A DNA stretch of 6,738 nt from Endomicrobium sp. (GTDB taxonomy: Bacteria > Elusimicrobiota > Endomicrobiia > Endomicrobiales > Endomicrobiaceae), in NCBI GenBank assembly GCA_031278405.1, contig JAITKL010000070.1, forward strand, positions 1-6,738, read 5' to 3'. Below, piece after piece: positions 6,632-6,738 of the stretch (position 1 is its first letter; each line of letters starts with the position of its first letter). Under the pieces are notes generated by a model. It was not told the DNA's origin, searched no databases, and saw only the letters and a program-made list of their open reading frames with translations. The position numbers were made by a program, and so were the translations under genes.

Positions 6632-6738
6632 TTCTTATTCCTTCTTGACCGCCTCTTTTCTTCTTCCTGCTTTTACGTTTCGTTTATCCCTGAGCTTGCT
6701 CGCTATTTTCCTCGCCGTATCTTATGCGCTTCTTACCG
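6632..6738 (-). other. Unidentified purine-rich stretch upstream of lnt
   Basis: Together with the leader ORF, this end of the window (6601-6738) is about 44% GC, higher than the AT-rich genes beside it, and strongly purine-rich on the minus strand. One minus-strand frame is open from the right edge to a TAA at 6684-6686 and could be the C-terminal end of an upstream gene (17 residues, starting GKKRIRYGEE). A second frame gives a very basic 28-codon stretch from about 6721 to a TAA at 6635-6637, but it is preceded by a stop and has no start codon. I recognise no protein or RNA family. It may be the tail of a gene outside the window, or a decayed gene. Confidence 0.3.

Overview
The window is a dense block of six housekeeping genes, all read from the minus strand. 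In transcription order they are lnt, prfB, psd, pssA, ndk and pckG. At the right edge, upstream of lnt, are about 140 bases I could not identify. No convincing gene lies on the plus strand, and there are no tRNA or rRNA genes, CRISPR arrays, insertion sequences or phage genes. No gap between genes exceeds about 120 bases.

The organism is a bacterium with an AT-rich genome and two membranes: lnt modifies lipoproteins in the inner-membrane pathway typical of Gram-negatives, and pssA/psd make phosphatidylethanolamine. TAA, TGA and TAG are all used as stops, so the genetic code is the standard bacterial one. The long ndk variant, the GTP-type PEPCK and the base composition remind me of Elusimicrobiota (Endomicrobium-like). 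That placement comes from memory of protein style and is tentative.

Region by region (right to left, as transcribed): 6600-6738 is a purine-rich stretch (on the coding strand) with higher GC than its surroundings. It contains an 11-codon ORF with a good ribosome binding site whose stop overlaps the lnt start. Next come lnt (5055-6599) and prfB (3918-5007), which carries the classic programmed +1 frameshift. A 109-base gap then holds a strong sigma-70-type promoter (3851-3879) that should drive psd (3182-3808), pssA (2404-3168) and ndk (1882-2394). A 117-base gap precedes pckG (1-1764), whose last few codons lie beyond the left edge.

How the genes fit together: PssA makes phosphatidylserine from CDP-diacylglycerol and serine, Psd converts it to phosphatidylethanolamine, and Lnt can use that lipid as the acyl donor for the third lipoprotein acyl chain. 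Ndk makes CTP, needed for CDP-diacylglycerol, and interconverts GTP/GDP, the cofactor pair of the GTP-type PEPCK. These links are inferences from known biochemistry.

I see no new multi-gene system. The points most worth a second look are a Psd that departs from its family at both the self-cleavage site and a conserved aspartate, an enlarged Ndk, the textbook RF2 frameshift, and the unusual start region of lnt.
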